Source: Actinomycetes bacterium
GTDB lineage: Bacteria > Actinomycetota > Acidimicrobiia > Acidimicrobiales > Bog-793
NCBI GenBank assembly: GCA_021803215.1
Contig: JAJZLV010000010.1
Location: forward strand, 1-46,793
Length of the DNA stretch: 46,793 nt
Reading direction: 5' to 3'
The notes beneath the pieces were generated by a model. That model was not told where the DNA came from and searched no databases. It saw only the letters and a program-made list of their open reading frames with translations. The translations under genes were made by a program, and so were the position numbers. Below are positions 16,366-25,586 of this stretch, piece by piece. Position 1 is the stretch's first letter. Each line of letters opens with the position of its first letter.

Positions 16366-17964
16366 ATGAGTGAACGAGACGAGAAGGAGAGCCGGCAGCG
16401 GGGAGGCGAGCGGCGTCTCTTCACGAGGAGGCGCTTCCTCAAGCTGGCTGCCACCCTGCCGCTCCTTGGGGCGGCAGGGTGCTCGACGGCGAAGGCGGCC
16501 GGGAAGAAGGGCCTTTCTCTTGGCGGGGGAGCGACGAGCACCACCGGCACCTCCAGCGGCCCGAGGCCGAGCTCGTCGCCGACCAGCACCACCGCCACCA
16601 CGCTCCCGCCCGACTCGGCGACGGCCGGGCCGCCGACCGAGGCCGGGATCGACCCCGAGCCGGTGACCGTCCTTCAGCCGGGCGAGACCGCGCCGGGCTA
16701 CATCTTTTTGACCCCCGGCCCGATGAGGGGCCGCCAGGAGGGTCCGCTCATCGTCGACGACAACGGCGAGGTCGTCTGGTTCTGGCCCTTGAAGTCGCCC
16801 CTCATCTCGACCAACCTGCAGGTGCAGAGCTACCGAGGAGAGCCCGTCCTCGCCTGGTGGCAGGGGATCAACATCAAGCCCGGATACGGCCAGGGCCACT
16901 ACATCATGCTCGACAGCTCCTACCGGCCGGTGGCCGAGGTCTACGGCCAGAACGGGCTCAAGGGCGACCTGCACGAGTTCTTCATCACCCCGGAGGGGAC
17001 TGCCCTTTTCACCTGCTACCGGCTCCAGCCGGCCGACCTCTCGAAGTACGGCGGCTCGCGGCACGGCACGATCCTCAACTCGCTCATGCAAGAGGTGGAC
17101 ATCGCGACGGGCAAGCTCCTTTTCCAGTGGGACGCCGCCCAGCACGTGCCGATGGAACACTCGGAGGTGGCCTGTCCGAAAAGGGGCATCTGGGACTGGT
17201 TCCACATCAACTCGATCGACGTCGACACCGACGGGAACCTGCTCATCTCCTCTCGCCACCTCTGGTCCGTCTTCAAGGTCGACCGCTCGAACGGGAAGGT
17301 GATCTGGACCCTGAACGGCAAGGGGAGCGACTTCAAGATCGAAAAGGGCGCCTTCTTCTCCTGGCAGCACACGGTGCGCCACCAGGCGAACCACACCATG
17401 AGCATCTTCGACGACGGGGCCGGGCCGCGAGCGACCGAGAAGGAGTCCCGCGGCCTCATCCTGAACGTCGACACGACGAGGATGGTGGCGAGCCTCAACG
17501 AGCAGTACCTGCCGACGCCGCGGCTCTTGTCGGGGAGCCAGGGGAGCGTCCAGATCCTGCCCGACGGCCATGTCTTCGTGGGTTGGGGCGCCTACCCGTA
17601 CTACTCGGAGTACCTCCACAACGCCACCCTCATCTACAACGCCCGGCTGCCTCCGCCCTCGCACTCTTACCGGGCCTATCGCTACGTGTGGACCGGCCGG
17701 CCGACGACCCCGCCGGAGCTCACCGCCAAGTCGCTCGGCCGGGGGAGGATCGAGCTCTCCGCCAGCTGGAACGGGGCGACCGAGGTGGCCCACTGGCTGG
17801 TCCTCGCAGGTGCGAGCGAGTCCAGCCTGCAGCCAGTCCACAGCTTCTCCTTCGACGGCTTCGTGACGACGATGGAGCTCGAGAGCCCGCAGAAGGTGGT
17901 GGCGGTCGAGGCGCTCTCCGCGAGCGGCTCCAGCCTCGGGCGCTCGGTGCCCGTCACCCTCTGA
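16366..17964 (+). CDS. Tat-type lipoprotein of the arylsulfotransferase (ASST_2) family
   Basis: A 532-residue exported protein. The N-terminus has a twin-arginine motif TRRRFLK (20-26), a hydrophobic stretch and a lipobox LGAAGC with the lipidated Cys at 39. A Ser/Thr/Pro linker (about 55-95) follows. The main domain has the ASST_2 pattern: LIVDDNGEVVWFWP, then WDWFHINSIDVDTDGNLLIS with the likely catalytic His, then KVIWTLNGKGSDF and FSWQHTVR. The family includes PAPS-independent sulfotransferases that move sulfate between phenols, but many members are uncharacterised. It is expected on the outer face of the membrane. Hairpins follow the stop. Confidence 0.85.
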   Translation: MSERDEKESRQRGGERRLFTRRRFLKLAATLPLLGAAGCSTAKAAGKKGLSLGGGATSTTGTSSGPRPSSSPTSTTATTLPPDSATAGPPTEAGIDPEPVTVLQPGETAPGYIFLTPGPMRGRQEGPLIVDDNGEVVWFWPLKSPLISTNLQVQSYRGEPVLAWWQGINIKPGYGQGHYIMLDSSYRPVAEVYGQNGLKGDLHEFFITPEGTALFTCYRLQPADLSKYGGSRHGTILNSLMQEVDIATGKLLFQWDAAQHVPMEHSEVACPKRGIWDWFHINSIDVDTDGNLLISSRHLWSVFKVDRSNGKVIWTLNGKGSDFKIEKGAFFSWQHTVRHQANHTMSIFDDGAGPRATEKESRGLILNVDTTRMVASLNEQYLPTPRLLSGSQGSVQILPDGHVFVGWGAYPYYSEYLHNATLIYNARLPPPSHSYRAYRYVWTGRPTTPPELTAKSLGRGRIELSASWNGATEVAHWLVLAGASESSLQPVHSFSFDGFVTTMELESPQKVVAVEALSASGSSLGRSVPVTL

Positions 17965-18347
17965 GAGATCTGCCTCTCGTCGCCCCGCGAGCCCCGGGCA
18001 GTTCGTTCTCTGCCCCCGGGCCGCTTCGGGACCGTCTCGAAGCGGCCGGGGCATCTTCTCCGAGCTGCTTCCGCCCCCAGGGTGCTCGCCTGCGGCCGGG
18101 ATGGATCTCAAGGCCGCCCTCCCGCCCTGTGGCTGCTGGGCGCTCGACCCGGGGAAGACCCCGCTGGCCATGGCCGACCTCCGCAAGCAGAGCTGGGGTG
18201 CGCCACCCCGTGAAGTCCGACAGCGACAGCGATGAAGGCTTCGAGATCCTCTGGTTCGAGGACGAGAGCCTCGATCCGGCCGTCCCAACCGGCAGGCCCG
18301 GCCGGTGCCAGAGGTGATCGGAGGCGGCTGCAGCGCTTCTGTCTAGC
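17965..18347. other. Gap after the ASST gene: hairpins and possible tiny ORFs
   Basis: Two hairpins occupy the first 85 bp. Two tiny overlapping frames follow: ATG 18101-18235 (44 aa, CGCW motif) and GTG 18210-18317 (35 aa, acidic, with EGFEILWFEDES). Neither is recognised and neither has a clear ribosome site. The gap ends at the insertion sequence and its left target duplication (18342-18347). Confidence 0.35.
18019..18047. terminator. Hairpin terminator after the ASST gene
   Basis: GGCCGCTTCG (18019-18028) pairs perfectly with 18038-18047 around a 9-nt loop. A weaker GGGCAG/CTGCCC hairpin lies just before it (17996-18015). Both lie within 85 bp of the ASST stop. No T-run is present. Confidence 0.55.
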
Positions 18348-18361
18348 CCGAAGTTCCCCCC
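18348..18361. repeat. Left terminal inverted repeat of the IS1634-type element
   Basis: CCGAAGTTCCCCCC is a perfect inverted match to 20314-20327. The outer side is the target duplication TCTAGC. Confidence 0.88.
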
Positions 18362-18424
18362 AGCATCTTGGCCCATACCGCTGACTACCAGGACTTTTCT
18401 GTCGCCAGCCAGCGAAGCTACTGA

Positions 18425-20161
18425 CTACGCGTAGCCGAGGCGCTGCGAGACGCCGAGCAGATCGAAGGCCCGTCGCTGGATCGGGGTGGGCGTGGTGACC
18501 ACCGTGAACGACGCCAGCTCCCCGTCGATCGGCTGGACCCGGTTGGCGGTCACGGTCGCAAGGTCCTTGAGCAAGGTGGCGAAGCTGTGCACCGGATCAT
18601 TGTTGGCGGTGCGCTTGGTCTGGGTCTTCGCGATCGCTCTGCTGGACCGCTTTGCGGGGGCGACCGGGCTCGTGCGCTTGGCCTCTGCGCCCTCTGGGTC
18701 GTCGTCTTTGAACAGCATCGGCGCGAGGGTGCGCTGCATGTGGAAGCTGACGTAGTAGCTGAGCATGCGCAAGAAGACGTGAGCACGGACGCGCTCTTCG
18801 CTGCGGTGGCGAATGGGGCGGATGTCGAGGTCGGTGTTGAAGCCCCGAAAGACCCGCTCGACGTACGCCAAGGACTTGTAGGACGAGACCACCTCTGCAC
18901 TTGCGAGCGCCTCTTGGTCGAGGGTCGTGCGTAGCACGTAGATCCCGTCGAGGGAGGCTTCTGCGGCGATCTTGTCCTCGTCACGCCGATAAGTGATGGA
19001 GTCGTCGGTGATCTCGATGATGAAGTGCTTGGCCATCTTGAACTTGTTGATCACCTTTCCGACACGAAGTGCGATCTTGTCCTTACCGCGCAGAGCCCGG
19101 CTCTCTCGCTTCACCGAGGTGGCGATCTTGTCGAGCTCTGCTTCGGTCGCATCGAGCAACGACAGACGCTTGATCGTTCGCTCTTGGGCCAAGAGCGGGT
19201 TCTTGCAGGCGACGAGGCGCTCGCCTGGGTAGTCAGGGTGGGCGACCTCGAACAGGTCCGTTTCGTCGAAGAGGGAGAGCTGGATCGCATCGCTTTGCAC
19301 CAGGGCCTTTATCTGTGGGGCACGCAGCGCGGTGATGAAGTCGAGGTGTTGGGGGACGACGTCGTCTCTCAGGCGCGCGGTGGTCAGCAGCCCGCGGTCT
19401 CCCACCAAGACGACCCTCGAGAGCCCGAAGCGCTCCTTCAGCTTCTTCACCTGCACAGCTATGGTCTTGGGCTCTCCGGTGTTGCCGGGGAACACCTCGA
19501 TCGAAATCGGGACACCCTCTTTGGTGGCGAGGAGGCCGTAGACGATCTGGAGCCGGCCTCGCACGCCGTCTTTTGGATGCCCGCGTGCACCGAGCGGGCA
19601 GGTCCGCCCCTCGAACGCGGCCGAGGACATGTCGTAGAGCACGAGCATGCCGTCTTTTAGGTGACGTGCTGCAAGCGCCCCTTCGATCCGGGACTGTCGA
19701 GGACCCAGCCAGTCCATCGCTTGGTAGAGGTCGTCCTCGTCGACACAGCTGAGCGAGAGCACCTCGCCGAGCGAGCTGGTCGCGGTCTCGGCGCGTAGCC
19801 CGCGCGCACAGGCGAGCTTGGAGGACGGCTCGATCACCTGGGCGGCGATCATAGCTACCACCGAGTCACGCGAGCGCGACGGAGCGGGGTCGATGAGCGC
19901 GTCGAGGCCGAGGTCGCGCACTGCTCCGAGCACTGCTGCGACGTGCCCGTGAGGCAGGCTGCGCACGATGTCGAAGCTGTCTTGGAGTAGAGCGGTCGTG
20001 GGGGCATCCTTCAACACCGCACGAAGCGCGTCGACCTTGGCCTGTGGCCAGTGGCTCAAGTTGGCGAGCGTGCGGTTCTTCACCTTCCCACCCTCGCGGA
20101 AGCTCTCGCGCAGCAGGATCGCCGGCGGTGAGCTCCGATTCGGTACGCTCGCCACGTACAT
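18425..20161 (-). CDS. IS1634-family (IS4-superfamily) DDE transposase
   Basis: A 578-residue transposase filling most of the element. The first catalytic Asp lies in LYDMSSAAFEG, the second in VLVGDRGLLTTARL, and the C-terminal Glu region reads YVERVFRGFN before DLDIRPIRHRSEERVRAHVFL. This order and the long insertion between D2 and E are typical of IS1634. ATG 20159-20161 (MYVASVPNR) is chosen because family proteins begin with this strand. A GTACA/TGTAC inverted repeat spans the start region and the upstream sequence is AT-richer, consistent with a promoter. The frame is intact, so the enzyme could be active. Confidence 0.92.
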   Translation of the reverse strand: MYVASVPNRSSPPAILLRESFREGGKVKNRTLANLSHWPQAKVDALRAVLKDAPTTALLQDSFDIVRSLPHGHVAAVLGAVRDLGLDALIDPAPSRSRDSVVAMIAAQVIEPSSKLACARGLRAETATSSLGEVLSLSCVDEDDLYQAMDWLGPRQSRIEGALAARHLKDGMLVLYDMSSAAFEGRTCPLGARGHPKDGVRGRLQIVYGLLATKEGVPISIEVFPGNTGEPKTIAVQVKKLKERFGLSRVVLVGDRGLLTTARLRDDVVPQHLDFITALRAPQIKALVQSDAIQLSLFDETDLFEVAHPDYPGERLVACKNPLLAQERTIKRLSLLDATEAELDKIATSVKRESRALRGKDKIALRVGKVINKFKMAKHFIIEITDDSITYRRDEDKIAAEASLDGIYVLRTTLDQEALASAEVVSSYKSLAYVERVFRGFNTDLDIRPIRHRSEERVRAHVFLRMLSYYVSFHMQRTLAPMLFKDDDPEGAEAKRTSPVAPAKRSSRAIAKTQTKRTANNDPVHSFATLLKDLATVTANRVQPIDGELASFTVVTTPTPIQRRAFDLLGVSQRLGYA

Positions 20162-20313
20162 GTCTACTAGTGTACACGATAGAGGACGCCATATCAAGCT
20201 CTAGAGCCACTATCGATCCAATATCTCTCATACTACATGACTACGCTCTGAGCTACCTGAAGGCGTAGAACCCCAGCTCTTGGTTCCTTTCGGGGCCGGA
20301 TCCGAGCAGATCA

Positions 20314-20327
20314 GGGGGGAACTTCGG
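20314..20327. repeat. Right terminal inverted repeat of the IS1634-type element
   Basis: GGGGGGAACTTCGG is the perfect complement of 18348-18361. TCTAGC follows at 20328-20333 as the second copy of the target duplication. Confidence 0.88.
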
Positions 20328-20349
20328 TCTAGCGGTTTAGACTAGAAGG
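20327..20349. promoter_or_regulatory. Inverted repeat at the promoter of the HTH gene, split by the insertion sequence
   Basis: GTCTA (20327-20331) and TAGAC (20338-20342) form an inverted repeat just upstream of the HTH gene. Removing the IS and one TCTAGC copy restores CTTCTG-TCTAGC-GGTTTAGACTAGAAG. Its outer arms, CTTCT and AGAAG, are also complementary. TAGACT (20338-20343) could be a -10 box. Operator function is inferred. Confidence 0.45.
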
Positions 20350-20358
20350 GTGACACCG

Positions 20359-20559
20359 ATGGTGAACACCGACGAGCTGGCCGACGCTCACGAGCTGGCA
20401 CGGCTTCTCTCCCTTGCCCAGCCCAACAGCGTCAGCACCTACCAGCACCGCTACGGCGACATGCCCCGTCCCGTTCTCGACCTGGGCCCGGGTCGGCCGA
20501 AGCTGTGGCTGAGAGGGGAGGTGATCGAGTGGGCGAGTCGCCGCCAGCTGCGAGCCTGA
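20359..20559 (+). CDS. Small helix-turn-helix protein (AlpA/MerR-like fold)
   Basis: A 66-residue protein, MVNTDELADAHELARLL at the start, with the pattern of short excisionase-like DNA-binding proteins. LADAHELARLLSL and the following NSVSTYQHRY would form the helix-turn-helix. WLRGEVIEWA is the wing-like end typical of this group. ATG 20359 is preferred over GTG 20350 because AGAAGGG lies 8 bp upstream. Its 3' end overlaps the start of the methionine aminopeptidase by 31 bp, so the two may be translated together. The IS1634-type element lies 31 bp upstream of the start and may have altered its expression. Its target is unknown. Confidence 0.75.
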   Translation: MVNTDELADAHELARLLSLAQPNSVSTYQHRYGDMPRPVLDLGPGRPKLWLRGEVIEWASRRQLRA

Positions 20560-21467
20560 AGGCGAACGATCCCTGCTGGTGCGGGAGCGGGCGGAAGTTC
20601 AAGCGCTGCCACCGGCCGAGCACCGAGCCGGTCCGGCCGCACCAGCTCTCGGAGAGGCGCCTTGTCCCCGATTCGATAGCGAGACCCGCCTACGCCGTCT
20701 CGGGCGATCCCGGGCCGGAAGAAGAAGCCCTTGTCCGACCGCCAGAGCTCATCGAGGCGATGAGACGGGCCGGCGCGGTGGCAGCTCAGGTGCTGGCGAC
20801 GGCCGGCGCGGCCGTCCGCCCGGGCATCACCACCGACGAGCTCGACGCCATCGCCCATGACGAGTGCGTCCGGCTCGGCGCCTATCCGAGCCCGCTCAAC
20901 TACAAGGGCTTCCCGAAGTCGATCTGCACCTCTGTGAACGAGGTGATCTGCCACGGCATCCCCGACAAAAGGGAGCTGCGCGACGGCGACATCGTCAACA
21001 TCGACGTCACCGTCTACCTCGACGGAGTCCACGGCGACACCAACGCCACCTTTCCTGTCGGGCGCGTCGACCCGGTCTCGCGCCGGCTCATCTCGGTCAC
21101 GAGGCAGTGCCTCGAGCTCGGCATGGCGGCCGTCCGGCCGGGCCGGCCGATCTCGGACATGGGCCAGGCGATCGAGCTCCATGCCGAGGCGGCCGGCTTC
21201 TCGGTCGTGCGCTCTTTCGTCGGACACGGCATCGGCCAGGTCTTCCACAGCCAGCTCGTCATCCCTCACTACTTCGACCCGCGAGCCGAGACCGTGATGG
21301 AAGAGGGCATGACCTTCACCATCGAGCCGATGATCAACGTCGGGACCTGGCGGGCGCGTGCCTGGTCGGACGGCTGGACGACGGTCACCGCCGACGGCTC
21401 GCGGAGCGCCCAGTTCGAGCACACCCTGGTGGTCACCGCAAAGGGCGCCGAGGTGCTGACCGGATAG
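20529..21467 (+). CDS. map: Type I methionine aminopeptidase with N-terminal SEC-C zinc motif
   Basis: A 312-residue enzyme removing initiator methionine. Residues 14-28 hold a SEC-C motif, CWCGSGRKFKRCH (C16, C18, C27, H28), found in some actinobacterial and eukaryotic long-form MetAPs and thought to aid ribosome binding. Catalytic metal ligands are visible: two Asp in IVNIDVTVYLDGVHGDTNAT, His in GHGIGQVFHSQ, Glu in FTIEPMI and Glu in AQFEHTLVV. GTG 20529 is chosen because AGGGGAGG lies 7 bp upstream; the start lies inside the upstream HTH gene. Other methionine aminopeptidases may exist elsewhere in the genome. Confidence 0.93.
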   Translation: MGESPPAASLKANDPCWCGSGRKFKRCHRPSTEPVRPHQLSERRLVPDSIARPAYAVSGDPGPEEEALVRPPELIEAMRRAGAVAAQVLATAGAAVRPGITTDELDAIAHDECVRLGAYPSPLNYKGFPKSICTSVNEVICHGIPDKRELRDGDIVNIDVTVYLDGVHGDTNATFPVGRVDPVSRRLISVTRQCLELGMAAVRPGRPISDMGQAIELHAEAAGFSVVRSFVGHGIGQVFHSQLVIPHYFDPRAETVMEEGMTFTIEPMINVGTWRARAWSDGWTTVTADGSRSAQFEHTLVVTAKGAEVLTG

Positions 21468-21477
21468 AGCCTGTCGG

Positions 21478-22314
21478 CTACGAAGGAAACTCGAGGACGG
21501 GAGGCTCCTCCCGCCCGATCCTCTCGGCCCTTTGGCGGACGCCCTCTTTCACCTCGTCATGGGGGAGGACGTAGAACCTCGACTCCGTCACGGCGCTCAC
21601 GACCCTGGCAGCGACCTCGTCGGGCTCCATACCGCCTGCCACCAGCCCGGCGACGAGCTCTGAGCCGGAGCCGGCACTTTTGGGCTCCCCGGCGGCGAGC
21701 ACCTCGGCGGGGGCGTTTCGCTCCGACTCGGCGATCCTCGTCCTCACCCACATCGGACAGAGGACGGAGGCCCCGACAGCACCCCCGGCGAGGGAGAGCT
21801 CGATCGAGAGGGCCTCTGTGAGGGCCACGACCGCATGCTTGCTGGCGGTGTAGGGGCCCATGTAGGGGACGGCCAGCAGGCCGGCCGCCGAGGCGGTGTT
21901 CACCACGTGGCCCTCTCCTTGGGCGAGTAGGAGGGGTATGAAGCTCGAGATGCCGTGGACGACCCCCCAGAAGTTGACCCCGAAGACCCACCTCCAGCGG
22001 GCGAGGGGGATCTCCCAGCTCGGACCACCCGCCCCGACCCCGGCGTTGTTGCAGAGGAGGTGAACGGTTCCAAAGGCCGCAACGGCCCGGTCGCGGAGCG
22101 CCTCGATAGAGGCCGGGTCCGAGACGTCGCAGGAGACGGCGGCCGCCTCGACCCCGGCGGACTGGAGCTCTGCCCGGGCCATCTCGAGCCGTTCGGTCTC
22201 GATGTCGGCGAGCACGACCCGCATGCCTTCTCGGCCGAAGGCGTGCGCCATGGAAAGGCCGATCCCGCTGGCGCCTCCGGTCACGACGGCCACCTTGTCT
22301 CTCAGAGTCTCCAT
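21478..22314 (-). CDS. Short-chain dehydrogenase/reductase
   Basis: A 278-residue classical SDR. The cofactor loop is TGGASGIG, followed by NNAGVG, then the catalytic Ser in VVNTASAAG and the YTASKHA motif with catalytic Tyr and Lys. An acidic residue after the second strand (VVLADIE) suggests NAD(H) preference. ATG 22312-22314 (METLRDKVAVVTGG) starts at the Rossmann fold; the frame is open further upstream but without similarity. It is divergent from metF with 36 bp between starts, and convergent with map. The substrate is unknown. Confidence 0.88.
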   Translation of the reverse strand: METLRDKVAVVTGGASGIGLSMAHAFGREGMRVVLADIETERLEMARAELQSAGVEAAAVSCDVSDPASIEALRDRAVAAFGTVHLLCNNAGVGAGGPSWEIPLARWRWVFGVNFWGVVHGISSFIPLLLAQGEGHVVNTASAAGLLAVPYMGPYTASKHAVVALTEALSIELSLAGGAVGASVLCPMWVRTRIAESERNAPAEVLAAGEPKSAGSGSELVAGLVAGGMEPDEVAARVVSAVTESRFYVLPHDEVKEGVRQRAERIGREEPPVLEFPS

Positions 22315-22350
22315 TCGCGCATTGTGCCAGGAGAGACAAGACTGGGGGCA

Positions 22351-23220
22351 ATGACGCGGATCTCCGAGCTGTTCGCCGAGGGCACGACGCTCTCGGTCGA
22401 GATGTGGCCACCTCGCAACGAGGTGGCCGAAGCCCGCCTCGAGGCGGCCCTGGCTGAGATCGAGTCCGTCCTGGCCCCCGCCTTCTACTCGATCACCTAC
22501 GGGGCGGGCGGCTCCACGCGCGAGAGGACCCACGACCTCGTCGTGCGGCTCCGAAACGAGGTCGACGGCACGGCGATGGCCCATCTCGTCTGCGCCGCCC
22601 ACAGCCGAGCCGAGCTGACCGAGATACTCGGGCGCTACCAGGCGGCCGGCGTCGAGAACATCCTGGCGCTGAAGGGCGATCCGCCCCTCGACGCCGAGGA
22701 GTCGCTCCGTGCCGGAGAGCTCGCCTACGCCGCCGAGCTCGTCGAGCTGGCGAAGTCGGTGGGCGACTTCTGCGTGGCGGTCGCCGCCCATCCAGAGGGC
22801 CATCCGAGCTCCCCGGACCTGGCGAGCGACCGGAGATGGCTCGCCGCCAAGCTCGAGGCGGCCGACTTCGCCATCACGCAGTTCTTCTTCCGGAGCCAGG
22901 ACTACTTCTCGCTCGTGGAAGAGCTGGCCGCCCGCGGGATCGACAAGCCGGTGCTCCCCGGCATCATGCCGATCACCAACCCGCGCACTCTGGCCAAGAT
23001 GGCCGAGATGTCCGGCAGCGCCATACCCGAAGAGCTTGCCAGGCGCATCGACGAGGCCGCCGGCGAGCCGGGCGAGGTCCTCCGCATCGGGGTGGAGGTC
23101 GCGACCAACCTCGGCAACGAGCTCCTGGAGGGAGGGGCTCCCGGCTTGCACTTCTACACGATGAACGCCTCGGCGGCCACGGTCGCCGTCTGTCGCAACC
23201 TAGGAATCGCAGTCGGCTAG
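22351..23220 (+). CDS. metF: Methylenetetrahydrofolate reductase
   Basis: A 289-residue TIM-barrel flavoprotein making 5-methyl-THF for methionine synthesis. [12 protein letters not shown] carries the catalytic Glu of the FEFFPP-type motif. [29 protein letters not shown] and ITQFFF are all typical. [11 protein letters not shown] lines the barrel. It draws on the same methylene-THF pool as SHMT and folD in the cluster at 12-16 kb. The icd gene starts 22 bp after the stop, with its own possible -10 box. Confidence 0.93.
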   Translation: MTRISELFAEGTTLSVEMWPPRNEVAEARLEAALAEIESVLAPAFYSITYGAGGSTRERTHDLVVRLRNEVDGTAMAHLVCAAHSRAELTEILGRYQAAGVENILALKGDPPLDAEESLRAGELAYAAELVELAKSVGDFCVAVAAHPEGHPSSPDLASDRRWLAAKLEAADFAITQFFFRSQDYFSLVEELAARGIDKPVLPGIMPITNPRTLAKMAEMSGSAIPEELARRIDEAAGEPGEVLRIGVEVATNLGNELLEGGAPGLHFYTMNASAATVAVCRNLGIAVG

Positions 23221-23229
23221 AACTCTCGT

Positions 23230-23235
23230 TAGCAT
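23230..23235 (+). promoter_or_regulatory. TAGCAT box upstream of icd
   Basis: TAGCATCCGGCC (23230-23241) is followed by the icd ATG at 23243. It is identical over 12 bp to the box before the B12-binding gene. No Shine-Dalgarno is visible before icd, so a leaderless transcript started just downstream of this box is plausible. Confidence 0.35.
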
Positions 23236-23242
23236 CCGGCCC

Positions 23243-24439
<1,197 letters not shown>

Positions 24440-24624
24440 GCCACCCCGCCACCTTCGCGCCGCCGGCTCTTCGGCCGACTCTGATTACCGCCGGGCGTTA
24501 CTTCTTTGGTCGGGAGTCGGCGGGCTAGAGGTGCCGGCCTGAGCGGCCTGCGGAGCCCGCATCACTGACACTGACCCGCCGGCGGCTCGCCCCGGTCGCC
24601 TGGAGCAGCCACCTGGGAACGCGA

Positions 24625-24656
24625 CACTGCCACCGGCTCTGTGGCCGGTGGCAGTG
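24625..24656. terminator. Hairpin with 12-bp perfect stem, bidirectional
   Basis: CACTGCCACCGG (24625-24636) pairs perfectly with 24645-24656 around an 8-nt loop. It lies between the converging ends of icd and the secreted-protein gene and could end transcription from both. Nothing else is recognised in 24440-24728. Confidence 0.6.
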
Positions 24657-24728
24657 CGCCAGTTCCAGATCGGCTCTGCGCGACGGGCAGTGGAACCCGT
24701 CAGCCCGCTCGAGCAGTCGAAGCCGTTG

Positions 24729-25442
24729 TCAGCGGGCCGACTGGGGGAGCCGGAAGCTGCGTGAGGCGGCGAAGAGGAAGTCTCCGCCGTAGGCGGCGTG
24801 CACCAGATAGTGGCCCCGCGGGAGCACGAAGCGGCAGAACCCGTAGCCGTTCGCCTTGAGTATGAAGCTGCAGACGTGCAGGATCTTCCGGGTGAACCGG
24901 TTCCAGGCGATGATGGCCACCCGTCCCTTCGGGGGGATGCCGTGCACTATCGGTCGAACGTAGACGTTGGCCGAGAAGTGCCCTGGGATGCCGAGCCAGC
25001 GGAGCCCCAGGAAGCTGTTGCTCGGAACCTTCCGGATGACGACCGTGGTGGTCAGGTAGAGCCGCGTGTTGTCGCCAGTCCCTGACACCACCACCTTGCA
25101 GGGGCCGAGGGGATAGCTGATCGGCACGTTGAAGCGGTGCAGGGCTGCGCCTCCGCTGTTCGCTGTCGTCGTGATCGTGCGGATGCCACAGGCCTTGAAG
25201 GTCACCTTGCTGTTGGCGACGTAGCCACCGACTCTCACCACGAAGAAGAGGCCGCGGGAGGCAAAGGGCGGCGCCTGGATGCTCCCGCCGCAGTTGGAGC
25301 TGCCGATCGGGTAGCACGTGGCTGCGGGCCTTGCCGCGGCAGCCGCGCTGCTCGCCGGCGCCAGCGTCAATCCCGTGACACCCACGCCGGCCAAGACTGC
25401 CGACATCAGCGTTGCACGGGCGATTCTTCCGACCCTTGTCAT
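24729..25442 (-). CDS. Secreted protein of unknown function
   Basis: A 237-residue protein with a Sec signal peptide: a charged start (MTRVGRIAR), a hydrophobic core, and ASSAAAAA around residue 33 as the likely cleavage site. The mature part is rich in Val, Gly and Thr, with six scattered Cys and strands resembling an Ig-like or surface domain (VGGYVANSKVTFKACG, VLPRGHYLVHAAYGGDFLFA). No known enzyme motif is seen. GGAGG lies just before ATG 25440-25442. It is divergent from mdh across about 145 bp that would hold both promoters. Export is well supported; function is unknown. Confidence 0.7.
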   Translation of the reverse strand: MTRVGRIARATLMSAVLAGVGVTGLTLAPASSAAAAARPAATCYPIGSSNCGGSIQAPPFASRGLFFVVRVGGYVANSKVTFKACGIRTITTTANSGGAALHRFNVPISYPLGPCKVVVSGTGDNTRLYLTTTVVIRKVPSNSFLGLRWLGIPGHFSANVYVRPIVHGIPPKGRVAIIAWNRFTRKILHVCSFILKANGYGFCRFVLPRGHYLVHAAYGGDFLFAASRSFRLPQSAR

Positions 25443-25586
25443 TCGGTCCTCCAGCCCCCCGGCGAGACCTTCAGGTCCGGGATGCGTCGAAGCATACTCT
25501 CTGACAGTATTCCCAGCAAGCACGAGTGCGAGCAGTCCCACTTCGAGTTCGCACCGGGCTAGCTTGCTCGGTAACCTCGTCTCTTT

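Larger units (their letters stand above)
18348..20327 (-). mobile_element. Complete IS1634-type insertion sequence (1980 bp)
   Basis: The element has perfect 14-bp terminal inverted repeats, CCGAAGTTCCCCCC at 18348-18361 and its complement at 20314-20327. It is flanked by identical 6-bp direct repeats TCTAGC (18342-18347 and 20328-20333), the size of target duplication expected for IS1634 elements. It carries one intact transposase gene on the minus strand. Perfect ends and an intact frame point to a recent insertion. Joining the flanks restores a near-palindrome upstream of the small HTH gene at 20359. Confidence 0.9.

Noticed and set aside
16282-18288. Minus-strand frame of 668 codons opposite the ASST gene
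   Set aside because: Composition is typical of a shadow frame; the plus-strand protein has a Tat signal, lipobox and family motifs.
20281-20350. Possible tRNA or structured RNA before the HTH gene
   Set aside because: The paired bases are explained by the IS terminal repeat and the split palindrome. No cloverleaf or CCA-proximal stem is found.
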